Of a stretch of DNA of 64,000 nt, positions 1-8,779 are shown piece by piece. The position numbers and the translations under genes are program-made. The DNA comes from Litoreibacter roseus. Its GTDB lineage: Bacteria; Pseudomonadota; Alphaproteobacteria; Rhodobacterales; Rhodobacteraceae. Numbering within the stretch: position 1 is the stretch's first letter; the number at the start of each line of letters is the position of its first letter. Where the stretch lies: NCBI RefSeq assembly GCF_009811795.1, contig NZ_BLJE01000002.1, positions 1 through 64,000 on the forward strand, read 5' to 3'. The notes beneath the pieces were generated by a model that was given only the letters and a program-made list of their open reading frames with translations, was not told the DNA's origin and did not search any database.

Positions 1-134
1 GCCTCCTGTCATCAGATTGAGAAACCTCAATCGTCAGACAGGGCAGACAGATCGCAAAATACGCACCGTCAGGATCGCCTTATAACGTCAGACACACGCG
101 CCATTGCCGCGCAAGCGGCTTCGTCCTCCCACGT

Positions 135-689
135 TCACCGTGGCTCAACGTCTTTCCAGTGCAAGTTCTCAGGCAACTCCAAGGCTCTAGCAGCAACGTC
201 ATCGAATTGCACAGGCGAAAAATCCCAAACATCGACCCCGAGGTTCACAGAATTTCTCGAGCCAAGCCAGTTGTTGTGAACATGACCGAACATTTGAATA
301 GCGCTACGTCGGGCATGGTTCCATGTAATCATTGGATAGTGGCAAAGCGTGTTGGACTGCTTGAGTGGGCCGTCACGTAGCTCGACAAGTGGAGACACAG
401 TATCCCACGGCAGTGTCAAAGTCGGTTCGCGATCGTGGTTCCCAATGATCAAGTGCTTTCGAGCGCCCGGCAGCTGATCGAAAATCTCTTTAAGATAGCC
501 AGCATCCTTTGACCTTGGGCCAAAAGCGAAGTCACCAATGATCCAGAGATCATCTTCCTCGTGAACCCTCTCGCACATGTTCGCGATCAAGACGGCGTCC
601 ATCTCCTCCACCGAAGAAAAGGGGCGATCACAGAACTTCATAACGTTCTCATGACCGAAATGCGTATCAGCAGTATACCAGTGAGCCAT
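135..689 (-). CDS. Calcineurin-like metallophosphoesterase (chromosomal copy)
   Basis: A 184-aa protein with the metal-binding motifs of small calcineurin-like phosphoesterases in order: TADTHFGH near the N-terminus, GDFAFG around residue 50, GNHD around 80, CHYP around 115 and GHVH around 135. The family hydrolyses phosphomono- or diesters using two metal ions; the substrate here is unknown. I chose the ATG at 689 because the TADTHFGH motif follows it directly, as in the paralogue; the 21 codons upstream in frame look non-coding. The protein is clearly related to the island-borne protein at 28927-29484 (shared motifs and a shared DVW segment near the C-terminus). It lies beside tRNA-Lys, which raises the possibility that it came with an older mobile element. 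Confidence 0.85.
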   Translation of the reverse strand: MAHWYTADTHFGHENVMKFCDRPFSSVEEMDAVLIANMCERVHEEDDLWIIGDFAFGPRSKDAGYLKEIFDQLPGARKHLIIGNHDREPTLTLPWDTVSPLVELRDGPLKQSNTLCHYPMITWNHARRSAIQMFGHVHNNWLGSRNSVNLGVDVWDFSPVQFDDVAARALELPENLHWKDVEPR

Positions 690-801
690 GGTTGCTATCC
701 GAGTTTCCCTGATTTTTTGGTAGGATAGCTGGCCATACGCAGGCTGCAACATCGGCCAATCCGGTCACAACGCCATCTTCAGCGATAGTGGCCGAAGCGC
801 C

Positions 802-841
802 AAATCTGCACACTTATGTGTAAATCTGCACTCTTATGAGT
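802..841. repeat. Two tandem 20-bp units, each with a palindrome
   Basis: Two adjacent 20-bp units (802-821 and 822-841) share the start AAATCTGCAC. Each ends in a palindrome with the same TTAT loop: ACAC-TTAT-GTGT at 810-821 and ACTC-TTAT-GAGT at 830-841. The only differences between the units are two paired changes that keep each palindrome intact. They lie between the phosphoesterase start and the 3' end of tRNA-Lys. They could be operator sites or small hairpins; no regulator can be named. A similar sequence (CTGC followed by CACTTATGTGT) occurs at about 42378-42392, upstream of the DUF2585 gene. Confidence 0.6.
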
Positions 842-861
842 AAATGACACTTTGATTTCAT

Positions 862-937
862 TGGTGAGCCCTACAGGATTCGAACCTGTGACCCACTGAT
901 TAAAAGTCAGTTGCTCTACCAACTGAGCTAAGGGCCC
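862..937 (-). tRNA. tRNA-Lys (anticodon TTT)
   Basis: A 76-nt cloverleaf read on the minus strand. The acceptor GGGCCCT pairs with AGGGCTC (one G-U pair), and the discriminator A is followed by an encoded CCA. The D-arm contains AGCTCAGTTGGTAGAGC. The anticodon stem ACTGA/TCAGT encloses the loop CTTTTAA, giving anticodon TTT. The T-arm has GGTTCGAATCC. All standard positions are present, so it should be functional. Confidence 0.97.
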
Positions 938-1041
938 ACTGAAGCGCCTATCTAGAAAGCTCACCCTATCGGGTCAACCCCCAAAACCACATGCGCGCAG
1001 ATGTCTTTCAAAGCTCACAGACTCAGTCTATATCGCGCTGC

Positions 1042-1860
1042 ATGCGGGATCAGATTTCTGACAACGGGCTGCCCTTCATGAAAATGCACGGGCTGGGCAA
1101 TGACTTCGTCGTCGTTGACCAGCGCGCCCATTCGGCTGAAATAACGGCAGATCTTGCCCGTGCCATAGGCGACAGGCATCGGGGCGTCGGGTTTGACCAA
1201 TTGGCGGTCATTCAGGACGCGATTCACGCGGACATGGCACTGACCTTTTACAACGCCGATGGCTCCACCGCGGCGGCCTGCGGAAACGCGACCCGCTGCA
1301 TTGCACGCTACGAGATGGACCGCAGCGGCGCGCGCGCCCTGAAAATCCGGACCGAGCGTGGCGATCTTGAAGCGCGCGATCTGGGCCAGGGGCTGACAGC
1401 GGTTAACATGGGTGAACCCTTCACCGACTGGGCGGACATTCCGCTGGCTCGCGAGATGCCAACGCTGGAACTGCCCATCGACGGTGCGCCGACGGCCACG
1501 GGCATGGGCAATCCCCACATGACGTTTTTTGTGGATGATCTGGAAGCGATCGACCTGCCCAGCTTCGGCGCGGCCCATGAGCACCATCCGCTGTTCCCCG
1601 AGCGCACCAATGTGCAGGTCGTCACGGTCACGGGCGAGAACCACTTGCGCATGCGCGTATGGGAACGGGGCGTGGGCATTACACTGGCCTCCGGCTCCTC
1701 TTCCTGCGCGGTCGCTGTTGCCGCCGCACGACGCGGTTTGACCGGGCGCACGGTCCGGATCGATCTGGACGGCGGGCGGCTTGATGTCGACTGGCGCGAC
1801 GATGGCGTCTGGATGAGCGGCCCGACCTCCTACGTGTTCGACGGCGTGTGGCGGGGCTAG
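1042..1860 (+). CDS. dapF: Diaminopimelate epimerase, with Ser at a catalytic Cys position
   Basis: About 272 aa, the usual DapF length. It begins with the family signature KMHGLGNDF and has the first active-site loop AACGNATRC. DapF interconverts LL- and meso-diaminopimelate for lysine and peptidoglycan synthesis, using two cysteines. The second catalytic loop normally reads TxACGxGxCA, but here it reads [10 protein letters not shown], so the expected Cys is Ser (codon TCC at 1690-1692). The Cys four or five residues later aligns with another conserved Cys, not the catalytic one. I chose the ATG at 1042; an earlier in-frame ATG at 991 and a later one (KMHG context) are possible. The gene lies 2 nt upstream of mtaB, an arrangement suggesting one transcript. 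Confidence 0.9.
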   Translation: MRDQISDNGLPFMKMHGLGNDFVVVDQRAHSAEITADLARAIGDRHRGVGFDQLAVIQDAIHADMALTFYNADGSTAAACGNATRCIARYEMDRSGARALKIRTERGDLEARDLGQGLTAVNMGEPFTDWADIPLAREMPTLELPIDGAPTATGMGNPHMTFFVDDLEAIDLPSFGAAHEHHPLFPERTNVQVVTVTGENHLRMRVWERGVGITLASGSSSCAVAVAAARRGLTGRTVRIDLDGGRLDVDWRDDGVWMSGPTSYVFDGVWRG

Positions 1861-1862
1861 GT

Positions 1863-3122
1863 ATGGACCGCAAAGCACCGATATTCGCGACGATGGGTTG
1901 CCGCCTCAATGCTTACGAGACCGAGGCAATGCGCACACTCGCCAACGACGCGGGCGTTGATGACATGGTCGTCGTGAACACATGCGCCGTCACCGCTGAG
2001 GCCGTTCGGAAAGCCCGGCAGGAAATTCGCAAACTGCGGCGCGATAACCCGAACGCCAGGCTGGTCGTGACCGGTTGCGCGGCGCAGACCGAACCAGAAA
2101 CCTTCGCCCGGATGGACGAGGTCGATCAGGTCATCGGCAACTCCGAGAAGATGAAATCCGCCACGTGGACAGAGCTTGGCACCGGCTTCATTGGCGAGAC
2201 CGAAAAGGTACTGGTCGACGACATCATGTCCGTCACCGAAACGGCCAGCCACCTGATTGACGGGTTTGGCACCCGCAGCCGTGCCTATGTCCAAGTGCAA
2301 AACGGCTGCGATCACCGCTGCACCTTCTGCATCATTCCCTTCGGTCGCGGCAATTCGCGGTCCGTTCCGGCGGGTGTTGTTGTGGATCAGATCAAGCGGC
2401 TGGTGGATCGCGGTTTCAACGAGGTCGTGCTGACCGGCGTCGACATGACAAGCTGGGGCGCGGATCTGCCGGGCACGCCCCGCTTGGGCGATCTTGTCCG
2501 GCGCATCCTGAAGCTGGTGCCCGACCTGCCCCGGCTCCGCATCAGCTCCATCGACTCGATTGAGGTGGACGACGCTTTGATGGAGGCAATTGCGACCGAG
2601 CCCCGGCTCATGCCGCATCTGCATCTGTCGCTTCAGGCCGGCGATGACATGATCCTGAAACGTATGAAGCGGCGCCATTTGCGGGATGACGCAATCCGGT
2701 TTTGCGAGGACGCGCAACGCCTGCGACCAGACATGACCTTCGGCGCTGATATCATCGCAGGCTTTCCGACCGAAACCGAAGCGATGTTCGAAAACTCCTT
2801 GAGGCTGGTTGATGAGTGCGACCTGACATGGCTGCACGTCTTTCCCTACTCCCCCCGGCAAGGCACACCAGCCGCGCGGATGCCACAGGTCAATGGCGCC
2901 CGGATTAAGGATCGCGCGGCCCGTCTGCGGCAACGGGGCCGCGAACGTGTGGCCGCCCATCTGCAACAGCAAATCGGCACCCCCCACCGCATCCTGATGG
3001 AAAACCCGACGATGGGGCGCACCGCCCAATTCGCCGAGGTCCGCTTTGACACACCACAGGTCGAAGGCGCAATTGTAGAGGCCCAGATCCGGGCCGCAGA
3101 CGGAAGCTCGCTTTACGTCTGA
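1863..3122 (+). CDS. mtaB: tRNA t6A37 methylthiotransferase MtaB
   Basis: About 419 aa radical-SAM methylthiotransferase that converts t6A37 to ms2t6A37 in tRNAs reading ANN codons. The N-terminal UPF0004 domain starts ATMGCRLNAYET and carries the three cluster cysteines (CRLN, NTCAVT, TGCAAQ). The radical-SAM CxxxCxxC motif is CDHRCTFC at about residue 150. A C-terminal TRAM-like segment follows. The ATG at 1863 is preferred over the in-frame ATG at 1848, which overlaps the end of dapF. The order dapF-mtaB suggests co-transcription. Confidence 0.93.
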   Translation: MDRKAPIFATMGCRLNAYETEAMRTLANDAGVDDMVVVNTCAVTAEAVRKARQEIRKLRRDNPNARLVVTGCAAQTEPETFARMDEVDQVIGNSEKMKSATWTELGTGFIGETEKVLVDDIMSVTETASHLIDGFGTRSRAYVQVQNGCDHRCTFCIIPFGRGNSRSVPAGVVVDQIKRLVDRGFNEVVLTGVDMTSWGADLPGTPRLGDLVRRILKLVPDLPRLRISSIDSIEVDDALMEAIATEPRLMPHLHLSLQAGDDMILKRMKRRHLRDDAIRFCEDAQRLRPDMTFGADIIAGFPTETEAMFENSLRLVDECDLTWLHVFPYSPRQGTPAARMPQVNGARIKDRAARLRQRGRERVAAHLQQQIGTPHRILMENPTMGRTAQFAEVRFDTPQVEGAIVEAQIRAADGSSLYV

Positions 3123-3177
3123 CCCCCTTGGATAATTCTGCCGCGGGGTCTACCACTTGTCGCCGGAGGATACGTCC

Positions 3178-3810
3178 ATGCACCCGAACCCCGCCTTTCG
3201 AACCGAACCTGAAGACCGCAACATCGGCTTCGCGCGCGAACGCGCGTTCGGAACGCTCGCGGTCAACGGGCCGGACGCGCCGCTGACCGCTCATGTCCCG
3301 TTTCTGCTGTCAGAGAACGGCGCGCAGGCGGAGCTGCATCTGGTCCGCTCCAATCCAATCGTCCGGGTCGCGAAATCCGGCAGCCCCGCCGCGCTTACGA
3401 TCCTTGGGCCGGATGGCTATATTTCACCCGACTGGTACGGCGTGCCGGATCAGGTGCCGACGTGGAACTATGTCGCGGTGCGCATAACAGGGCAGCTTGA
3501 GTTGGCACCACAGGAAACCTTGCACGGCACCCTTGATCGTCTGTCCGCCCATTTCGAGGACCAGCTTCTGCCAAAACCGCCCTGGCTCACCACCAAGATG
3601 AGCGATGGCGTCATGGAACGGATGATGCGCATGATCGTCCCGCTGACCATCAAGGTCACGCAGATTGATGCCACGTGGAAGCTGGGCCAGAACAAGCCGG
3701 ACGCTGCGCGTGTCTCCGCCGCTGAACACATGGCGGCGTTTGGGCTTGGGACAGACACGAAAATGCTCGCCGCGCTCATGCAGGGCGCATCATCGGAGAA
3801 TGCAAAATGA
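3178..3810 (+). CDS. PaiB-like FMN-binding protein
   Basis: About 210 aa, matching the PaiB / FMN-binding negative transcriptional regulator family (N-terminal MHPNPAF, then the HVPFLL and WNYVAVR type segments seen in the split-barrel flavin fold). In Bacillus the founding member affects sporulation and protease genes, but many homologues are probably flavin-dependent enzymes, so a regulatory role is not shown here. The start at 3178 has a GGAGG ribosome-binding site about 9 nt upstream. Its end overlaps the start of the next GST gene by ATGA, so translation is probably coupled. Confidence 0.8.
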   Translation: MHPNPAFRTEPEDRNIGFARERAFGTLAVNGPDAPLTAHVPFLLSENGAQAELHLVRSNPIVRVAKSGSPAALTILGPDGYISPDWYGVPDQVPTWNYVAVRITGQLELAPQETLHGTLDRLSAHFEDQLLPKPPWLTTKMSDGVMERMMRMIVPLTIKVTQIDATWKLGQNKPDAARVSAAEHMAAFGLGTDTKMLAALMQGASSENAK

Positions 3811-4415
3811 GACTCTATTCCAGCCCGACATCGCCCTACGTGCGCAAGGTTCATGTGGTCCTGCGCGAAACAGAACAATGGGACGATGTCGAGATGGCAC
3901 CAAGCGGCGGCACGCCTCTGGACTCCGGCACCAATCCCGTCGCGCTCAATCCTCTGGGCAAGATCCCAACACTGGAAAGGGACAACGGCGCCACGATCTA
4001 TGACAGCCGAGTCATCTGCCGCTTTCTGGACGACCGCGTCCAGGCGGGGCTTTATGCAACCGGCGCCCGCCAGTGGGAGCTTTTGACACTGGAGGCCACC
4101 GCAGACGGCATTTTAGACGCCGTGATCCTTATGGTTTACGAGCGCCGTCTCAGACCTGAAGACAAACAGTTCCAACCATGGATCGACGGCCAGTGGCGCA
4201 AGGTCGAAACCGCGCTCGATACTTTGGAACGCCGCTGGATGAGCCACCTTTCAGGCAAGCTCAACATCGGGCAGATCGCCATCGGGTGCGCGCTTGGCTA
4301 TCTCGACCTACGGTTCGAGGACCGCAATTGGCGCAAGGGACGAGATGACTTGGCCAAGTTCTACGACACCTTCTCGCAGCGCGACAGCATGATCGCCACA
4401 GTTCCGCAGGGATAG
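3807..4415 (+). CDS. Glutathione S-transferase family protein
   Basis: 202 aa. The N-terminal thioredoxin-like domain begins RLYSSPTSPYVRKV and has the cis-Pro segment LGKIPTLE and the glutathione-contacting YDSRVI. A helical C-terminal domain follows. It starts inside the stop codon of the upstream PaiB-like gene and ends 3 nt before a second, related GST gene, so the pair looks like a tandem duplication in an operon. The substrate is unknown; these proteins typically conjugate or reduce with glutathione in the cytoplasm. Confidence 0.88.
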   Translation: MRLYSSPTSPYVRKVHVVLRETEQWDDVEMAPSGGTPLDSGTNPVALNPLGKIPTLERDNGATIYDSRVICRFLDDRVQAGLYATGARQWELLTLEATADGILDAVILMVYERRLRPEDKQFQPWIDGQWRKVETALDTLERRWMSHLSGKLNIGQIAIGCALGYLDLRFEDRNWRKGRDDLAKFYDTFSQRDSMIATVPQG

Positions 4416-4418
4416 ACT

Positions 4419-5012
4419 ATGATTTTGCACGACAACCCCGCCTCGCCGTTCTGCCGCAAGGTACAGGTTTTGGCCCGTGAAACCGGCCAGATGGACCAGA
4501 TCGAACTGGCGTATGCCGTAGGTTCCCCCACCGCGCCGGATAAGATGCCCACGGCACAAAACCCGTTGGGCAAGATCCCCGCGCTGATTTTGGACGACGG
4601 CACCGCGCTCTATGACAGCCGCGTCATCACCCGCTATTTGGCGGATCATGGCAGCCCTGCGATGGTACCCGCCGACACGCCCTATCCCGTTCTCGCGCGG
4701 GAGGCGCTGGCCGACGGGATCATGGATGCCGCCGTCCTGATGGTCTACGAGGTGCGCTGCCGCCCGGAGCATGAACGCTCCGCCGATTGGGTCGAAGGGC
4801 AATGGACCAAGGTCATACGCGGGCTGGACAGCATCGAAGGTAGCGTACCCGCCGGGTTTGATCTGGGACACATCGCGCTGGCCTGCGCGTTGGGTTATCT
4901 TGATTTCCGCCATGATGACCGCAACTGGCGCGGCGGACGCCCGAACCTGGCGGCATGGTTCGAAGAGGTCTCGAAACGCGACAGCCTGAAGGCGACAGAG
5001 CCCCACGTATGA
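4419..5012 (+). CDS. Glutathione S-transferase family protein (second copy)
   Basis: 197 aa, related to the neighbouring GST. It has the N-terminal DNPASPFCRKVQVLARE with a Cys at the position often used for catalysis in beta/omega-like GSTs, then LGKIPAL and YDSRVITRYL. The shared C-terminal pattern DGIMDAAVLMVYE and LGYLDFRHDDRNWR is also present in the upstream copy. Its TGA overlaps the ATG of the acetyltransferase gene that follows (ATGA), so the four genes from 3178 to 5443 appear to form one translationally coupled unit. Confidence 0.88.
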   Translation: MILHDNPASPFCRKVQVLARETGQMDQIELAYAVGSPTAPDKMPTAQNPLGKIPALILDDGTALYDSRVITRYLADHGSPAMVPADTPYPVLAREALADGIMDAAVLMVYEVRCRPEHERSADWVEGQWTKVIRGLDSIEGSVPAGFDLGHIALACALGYLDFRHDDRNWRGGRPNLAAWFEEVSKRDSLKATEPHV

Positions 5013-5443
5013 CCTTCAGCCGTGTCGAGACCGCCGAGGACCTGGCCCACTGCCATCACATTCGCCGTGTGGTGTTCATTGAGGAACAAAACGTCAGCGA
5101 GGCGGAAGAGATGGATGACCGCGACGGTGACTGCAGTCACTACCTGATGTGGGACGGCGAGACGCCCATCGCCACGGCCCGCGTCCTGCCCATGGGCAAC
5201 ACCGCAAAGATCCAGCGCGTCGCAGTGATGAAAAGCCACCGCGGCGGCGGCACGGGCGCACAGCTTATGCGCTATGTCATGGAGCAGTGCAGAAAAGACG
5301 GGTTCAACACCGCCGTTCTTGGCGCGCAGACCTACGCCATCGGCTTCTACGAACGGTTGGGGTTTGAAGCCTACGGCCCCGAATATGACGACGCGGGCAT
5401 CGCGCACCGGGACATGACGGCAGAGCTAACGGAGCTGGCGTAG
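5009..5443 (+). CDS. GNAT family N-acetyltransferase
   Basis: 144 aa GCN5-related acetyltransferase. It has the acetyl-CoA binding signature around VMKSHRGGGTGAQLM and the C-terminal GFYERLGFEAYG typical of this fold. The overall pattern resembles ElaA/YjcF-like small GNAT proteins; the acceptor is unknown. The ATG at 5009 overlaps the stop of the preceding GST gene by 4 nt. It converges with trmL and the two 3' ends overlap by 18 nt. Confidence 0.85.
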   Translation: MTFSRVETAEDLAHCHHIRRVVFIEEQNVSEAEEMDDRDGDCSHYLMWDGETPIATARVLPMGNTAKIQRVAVMKSHRGGGTGAQLMRYVMEQCRKDGFNTAVLGAQTYAIGFYERLGFEAYGPEYDDAGIAHRDMTAELTELA

Positions 5444-5875
5444 CGCCTCGGCGACGGCGATCCCACCGGCTACGGCGACATTCAGACTGCGCGCCCCACC
5501 CGGCATCGGGATCTTTACATGGGCGTCGGCCGCCTGATGTACACTGTCCGGCACCCCCGCACTCTCGCGACCGAGAACAAGGCAATCACCGGGCTGAAAA
5601 CTGAAATCCCACAAATCTGCCGCGCCCTTTGTCGTCATCAGAACGCGGCGTCCCATCGGCGCGGCTTCGAACGCCGCCCAATCATCGTGATGGTGTAAAT
5701 CCACATCGTCCGTGTAATCCAACCCGCGTTTTCGGAGCAATTTCAATGAGAACGGGAATCCACACGGCTCAATCACATGCAAGGGAACCCCGAAGCAGAC
5801 CCCGATGCGCGCAAGCGCCCCAAGATTGGCCGCAAAGTCCGGTTCATAGGCTGCAAGATGCAAAAGGTGCGACAA
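5426..5875 (-). CDS. trmL: tRNA (cytidine/uridine-34)-2'-O-methyltransferase TrmL, TTG start
   Basis: 149 aa SPOUT-class methyltransferase that methylates the wobble ribose of tRNA-Leu. The knotted C-terminal part is visible: [15 protein letters not shown], then [26 protein letters not shown]. No in-frame ATG exists between the upstream stop (5888-5890) and the conserved N-terminus, so the TTG at 5873-5875 is the most likely start. It is transcribed divergently from petA. Confidence 0.88.
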   Translation of the reverse strand: MSHLLHLAAYEPDFAANLGALARIGVCFGVPLHVIEPCGFPFSLKLLRKRGLDYTDDVDLHHHDDWAAFEAAPMGRRVLMTTKGAADLWDFSFQPGDCLVLGRESAGVPDSVHQAADAHVKIPMPGGARSLNVAVAGGIAVAEALRQLR

Positions 5876-6008
5876 TTGGCATGTCCTTCACATGTTTACT
5901 GACTTTACGACCGGGCCGTCTCAGCTATATCTACGCCGATCAGGCCTGTGTTTGTGCAGGCCCCCCACGACTATCGGTCGCGATGGCGGCCAGACAAGGG
6001 AGAGTTCC

Positions 6009-6572
6009 GTGTCCCACGCAGACGACCACAGTGGCAACACCCGCCGCGACTTTCTTTACTATGCGACAGCTGGTGCCGGTGCCGTTACCGCAGGCGCGGC
6101 CATCTGGCCGCTCGTAAACCAAATGAACCCGTCGGCAGATGTGCAGGCGCTTGCTTCGATCACCGTGGACGTGTCTGGCGTGTCGCCCGGCACACAGATC
6201 ACCGCGCTGTGGCTAGGCAAGCCCGTGTTTATCCGCCGCCGGACCGAGGCCGAGATCGAAGAGGCCCGCGCCGTCGAGATGTCGGACCTTCCCGATCCGG
6301 TCGCACGTAACGTCAACCTCGAAGGCGAGCCTGACGCGACCGACGAAAACCGTGCGCTGGACGAAACCGGTGAGTGGTTGGTGATGATGGGTGTTTGTAC
6401 GCATCTGGGCTGTGTGCCTCTGGGCGACGCTGGCGATTTCGGTGGCTGGTTCTGCCCGTGCCACGGGTCTCACTACGATACCGCAGGGCGTATTCGCAGA
6501 GGTCCTGCACCGACCAACCTGCCTGTTCCACAGGCTGAATTCATCGACGATTCAACAATCCGTCTAGGTTAA
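6009..6572 (+). CDS. petA: Rieske iron-sulfur subunit of cytochrome bc1, GTG start
   Basis: 187 aa. It has a twin-arginine-like N-terminus ([13 protein letters not shown]) followed by a hydrophobic anchor that holds the subunit in the inner membrane. The 2Fe-2S ligands are in CTHLGC and CPCHGSHYD. An acidic insertion before the first cluster motif is typical of the Rhodobacter-type protein. The GTG at 6009 is chosen because AAGGGAG lies just upstream and the resulting length fits the family; the preceding in-frame codons look non-coding. It is the first gene of petABC, with 15 nt to petB. Confidence 0.95.
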   Translation: MSHADDHSGNTRRDFLYYATAGAGAVTAGAAIWPLVNQMNPSADVQALASITVDVSGVSPGTQITALWLGKPVFIRRRTEAEIEEARAVEMSDLPDPVARNVNLEGEPDATDENRALDETGEWLVMMGVCTHLGCVPLGDAGDFGGWFCPCHGSHYDTAGRIRRGPAPTNLPVPQAEFIDDSTIRLG

Positions 6573-6587
6573 GGGAGAGACTATATT

Positions 6588-7943
6588 ATGGCTGGTATCC
6601 CACACGACCATTACGAACCAAAAAGCTCAGGCGAGAAATGGCTGCACAAGCGCCTTCCGATCGTGGGCTTGCTCTATGACACATTGATGATCCCGACGCC
6701 CAAGAACCTCAACTGGATGTGGATCTGGGGCATCGTACTGACCTTCTGCCTTGCATTGCAGATCGTCACGGGCATCGTTCTGGCGATGCACTACACGCCG
6801 CATGTCAACGAAGCGTTCGCATCCGTTGAGCACATCATGCGCAACGTGAATGGCGGCTACATGCTGCGGTATCTGCATTCGAACGGCGCGTCGCTGTTCT
6901 TCCTTGCGGTCTATCTGCACATCTTCCGCGGCCTGTACTACGGCTCCTACAAGGCGCCGCGCGAGGTCACGTGGATCATCGGCATGATCATCTATCTGGC
7001 CATGATGGGCACAGCTTTCATGGGCTACGTTCTGCCTTGGGGTCAGATGTCCTTCTGGGGCGCGACCGTGATCACCGGCCTCTTTGGCGCGATCCCGGGC
7101 ATTGGTGAATCCATCCAGACATGGCTTTTGGGCGGACCATCGGTGGACAACGCTACCCTGACGCGCTTCTTCTCGCTGCACTACCTGCTGCCATTTGTGA
7201 TCGCGGGTCTTGTGATCCTTCACATCTGGGCCTTCCACACAACCGGCAACAACAACCCCACCGGGGTCGAGGTCCGCCGGACATCCAAGGAAGAAGCCGA
7301 GAAAGACACACTGTCCTTCTGGCCCTACTTTGTGATCAAAGACCTGTTCGCACTGGCGCTCATTATGGTCGTGTTCTTCGCGGTCGTGGGCTTCATGCCG
7401 AACTATCTGGGACACCCGGACAACTACATCGAAGCCAATGCGCTGGCGACACCCGCGCACATCGTGCCCGAATGGTACTTCCTGCCATTCTACGCGATCC
7501 TGCGGGCCTTCGATAACACGGTCTGGATCGTGCAACTGACAACCTTCATCACCGGCGGCATCATCGACGCCAAGTTCTTCGGTGTGTTAGCAATGTTCGG
7601 TGCGATCGCAGTGATGGCGCTGGCGCCCTGGCTCGACACATCCACCGTTCGGTCCGGTCGGTATCGTCCAATGTTCAAGTGGTGGTTCGCCCTGTTGGTT
7701 GTCGACTTCATCGTTCTGATGTGGGTAGGCGCGATGCCGGCGGAAGGCATCTACCCGGTGATTGCTCTGATCGCCTCGACCTATTGGTTCGCTTACTTCC
7801 TCGTGATCCTGCCGCTTTTGGGCGTCTTGGAAAAACCGACGGAGCGGCCGGAAACAATCGAAGCCGACTTCGCCGCGAGCCACCCGCCAAAAAGTGGCAC
7901 CGCCGGTACAGTACCCGGCGCCGCCGCGAACCCTGCTGAGTAA
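6588..7943 (+). CDS. petB: Cytochrome b subunit of cytochrome bc1
   Basis: 451 aa polytopic membrane protein carrying two b hemes and the quinol-oxidation and quinone-reduction sites. Visible signatures are the heme-ligand histidines in helices around HSNGASLFF and [11 protein letters not shown], and the Qo-site [14 protein letters not shown] motif. The length is typical of the alphaproteobacterial long form with a charged C-terminal tail. A ribosome-binding site (AAGGGAGA) precedes the start. It sits between petA and petC in the canonical operon. Confidence 0.97.
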   Translation: MAGIPHDHYEPKSSGEKWLHKRLPIVGLLYDTLMIPTPKNLNWMWIWGIVLTFCLALQIVTGIVLAMHYTPHVNEAFASVEHIMRNVNGGYMLRYLHSNGASLFFLAVYLHIFRGLYYGSYKAPREVTWIIGMIIYLAMMGTAFMGYVLPWGQMSFWGATVITGLFGAIPGIGESIQTWLLGGPSVDNATLTRFFSLHYLLPFVIAGLVILHIWAFHTTGNNNPTGVEVRRTSKEEAEKDTLSFWPYFVIKDLFALALIMVVFFAVVGFMPNYLGHPDNYIEANALATPAHIVPEWYFLPFYAILRAFDNTVWIVQLTTFITGGIIDAKFFGVLAMFGAIAVMALAPWLDTSTVRSGRYRPMFKWWFALLVVDFIVLMWVGAMPAEGIYPVIALIASTYWFAYFLVILPLLGVLEKPTERPETIEADFAASHPPKSGTAGTVPGAAANPAE

Positions 7944-7957
7944 GAGGACACCGATCA

Positions 7958-8725
7958 ATGCTTAAGAAACTCTCACTCGCAGTCGCGATGACTACAGGTC
8001 TCGTCACCGGCGCACATGCCGCCGGTGGTGCGGGAGAGGTCACCAACTATGACTTCTCCTTCGAAGGTCCGTTTGGCACCTTTGACGAAGCCCAGCTTCA
8101 GCGTGGTCTTCAGGTCTACACCGAGGTTTGCTCTGCCTGCCACGGGTTGCGCTATGTCCCCTTCCGGACACTGACCGACTTGGGTTACTCGGAAGAACAG
8201 GTCCGGGCCTACGCTGCCCAGTTCGAAGTCTACGATGAGATCGAAGAAGACTTCCGCGAAGCAGCGCCAACGGATCATTTCCCGATGAGCCAGTTGGAAA
8301 ACGCACCTGACCTGTCCCTGATGGCCAAGGCGCGCGCAGGCTTCCACGGCCCTTATGGCACAGGCTTGAATCAACTCTTCAAAGGTATGGGCGGCGCGGA
8401 ATACATCGCATCCCTCAACACTGGCTACACCGGCGGAGAGAAAGAGGAAGCAGGCGTATTCCTGTACGAGAATACGGCCTATGGCGGTTATCTGGCGATG
8501 GCGCAGCAGCTATACGACGATGGGATCGAGTATGCCGACGGCACGCCCGCAACCATCGAGCAACAAGCCAAGGACGTCGCAGCCTTCCTGATGTGGACAG
8601 CGGAACCAAAACTTGTGGATCGCAAGCAAGTGGGTTTCCTCGCCGTCTTTTTCCTCTCGGTGCTGTCGGTTCTGCTCTATCTGACGAACAAACGCATTTG
8701 GGCGAATGTGAAAAACAAGGACTAG
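7958..8725 (+). CDS. petC: Cytochrome c1 subunit of cytochrome bc1
   Basis: 255 aa. It has a cleavable signal peptide (about residues 1-21, ending AHAAG), the heme-c attachment motif CSACH at about residue 52, the Met-ligand region in the periplasmic domain, and a C-terminal membrane anchor ([17 protein letters not shown]). It passes electrons from the Rieske protein to soluble or membrane cytochrome c. It is the last gene of the petABC operon and is followed by a strong terminator hairpin. Confidence 0.97.
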   Translation: MLKKLSLAVAMTTGLVTGAHAAGGAGEVTNYDFSFEGPFGTFDEAQLQRGLQVYTEVCSACHGLRYVPFRTLTDLGYSEEQVRAYAAQFEVYDEIEEDFREAAPTDHFPMSQLENAPDLSLMAKARAGFHGPYGTGLNQLFKGMGGAEYIASLNTGYTGGEKEEAGVFLYENTAYGGYLAMAQQLYDDGIEYADGTPATIEQQAKDVAAFLMWTAEPKLVDRKQVGFLAVFFLSVLSVLLYLTNKRIWANVKNKD

Positions 8726-8748
8726 GCCACCCGCCAGTTCAGACAATC

Positions 8749-8779
8749 AAAGCGCGCCCGCCTGCGGCGCGCTTTTTTT
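8749..8779 (+). terminator. Rho-independent terminator of petABC
   Basis: A perfect 9-bp stem, AAAGCGCGC (8749-8757) with GCGCGCTTT (8767-8775), encloses a 9-nt loop and is followed by a T run. It lies 24 nt after the petC stop codon and immediately before the 3' end of the convergent thiQ. Confidence 0.88.

Noticed and set aside
106-119. Hairpin GCCGC-GCAA-GCGGC downstream of the first phosphoesterase gene
   Set aside because: Considered as a terminator, but no T run follows it on either strand.
779-964. 61-aa open frame on the minus strand
   Set aside because: It is a translation of the tRNA-Lys gene itself (the familiar PLAQLVEQ pattern), not a protein gene.
1857-3029. 390-aa minus-strand frame opposite mtaB
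   Set aside because: Lies entirely antisense to a well-conserved gene and has no family-like sequence; a by-product of high G+C.
6627-7535. 302-aa minus-strand frame opposite petB
   Set aside because: Its composition (His/Arg/Gln-rich) is that of a reversed membrane-protein gene.
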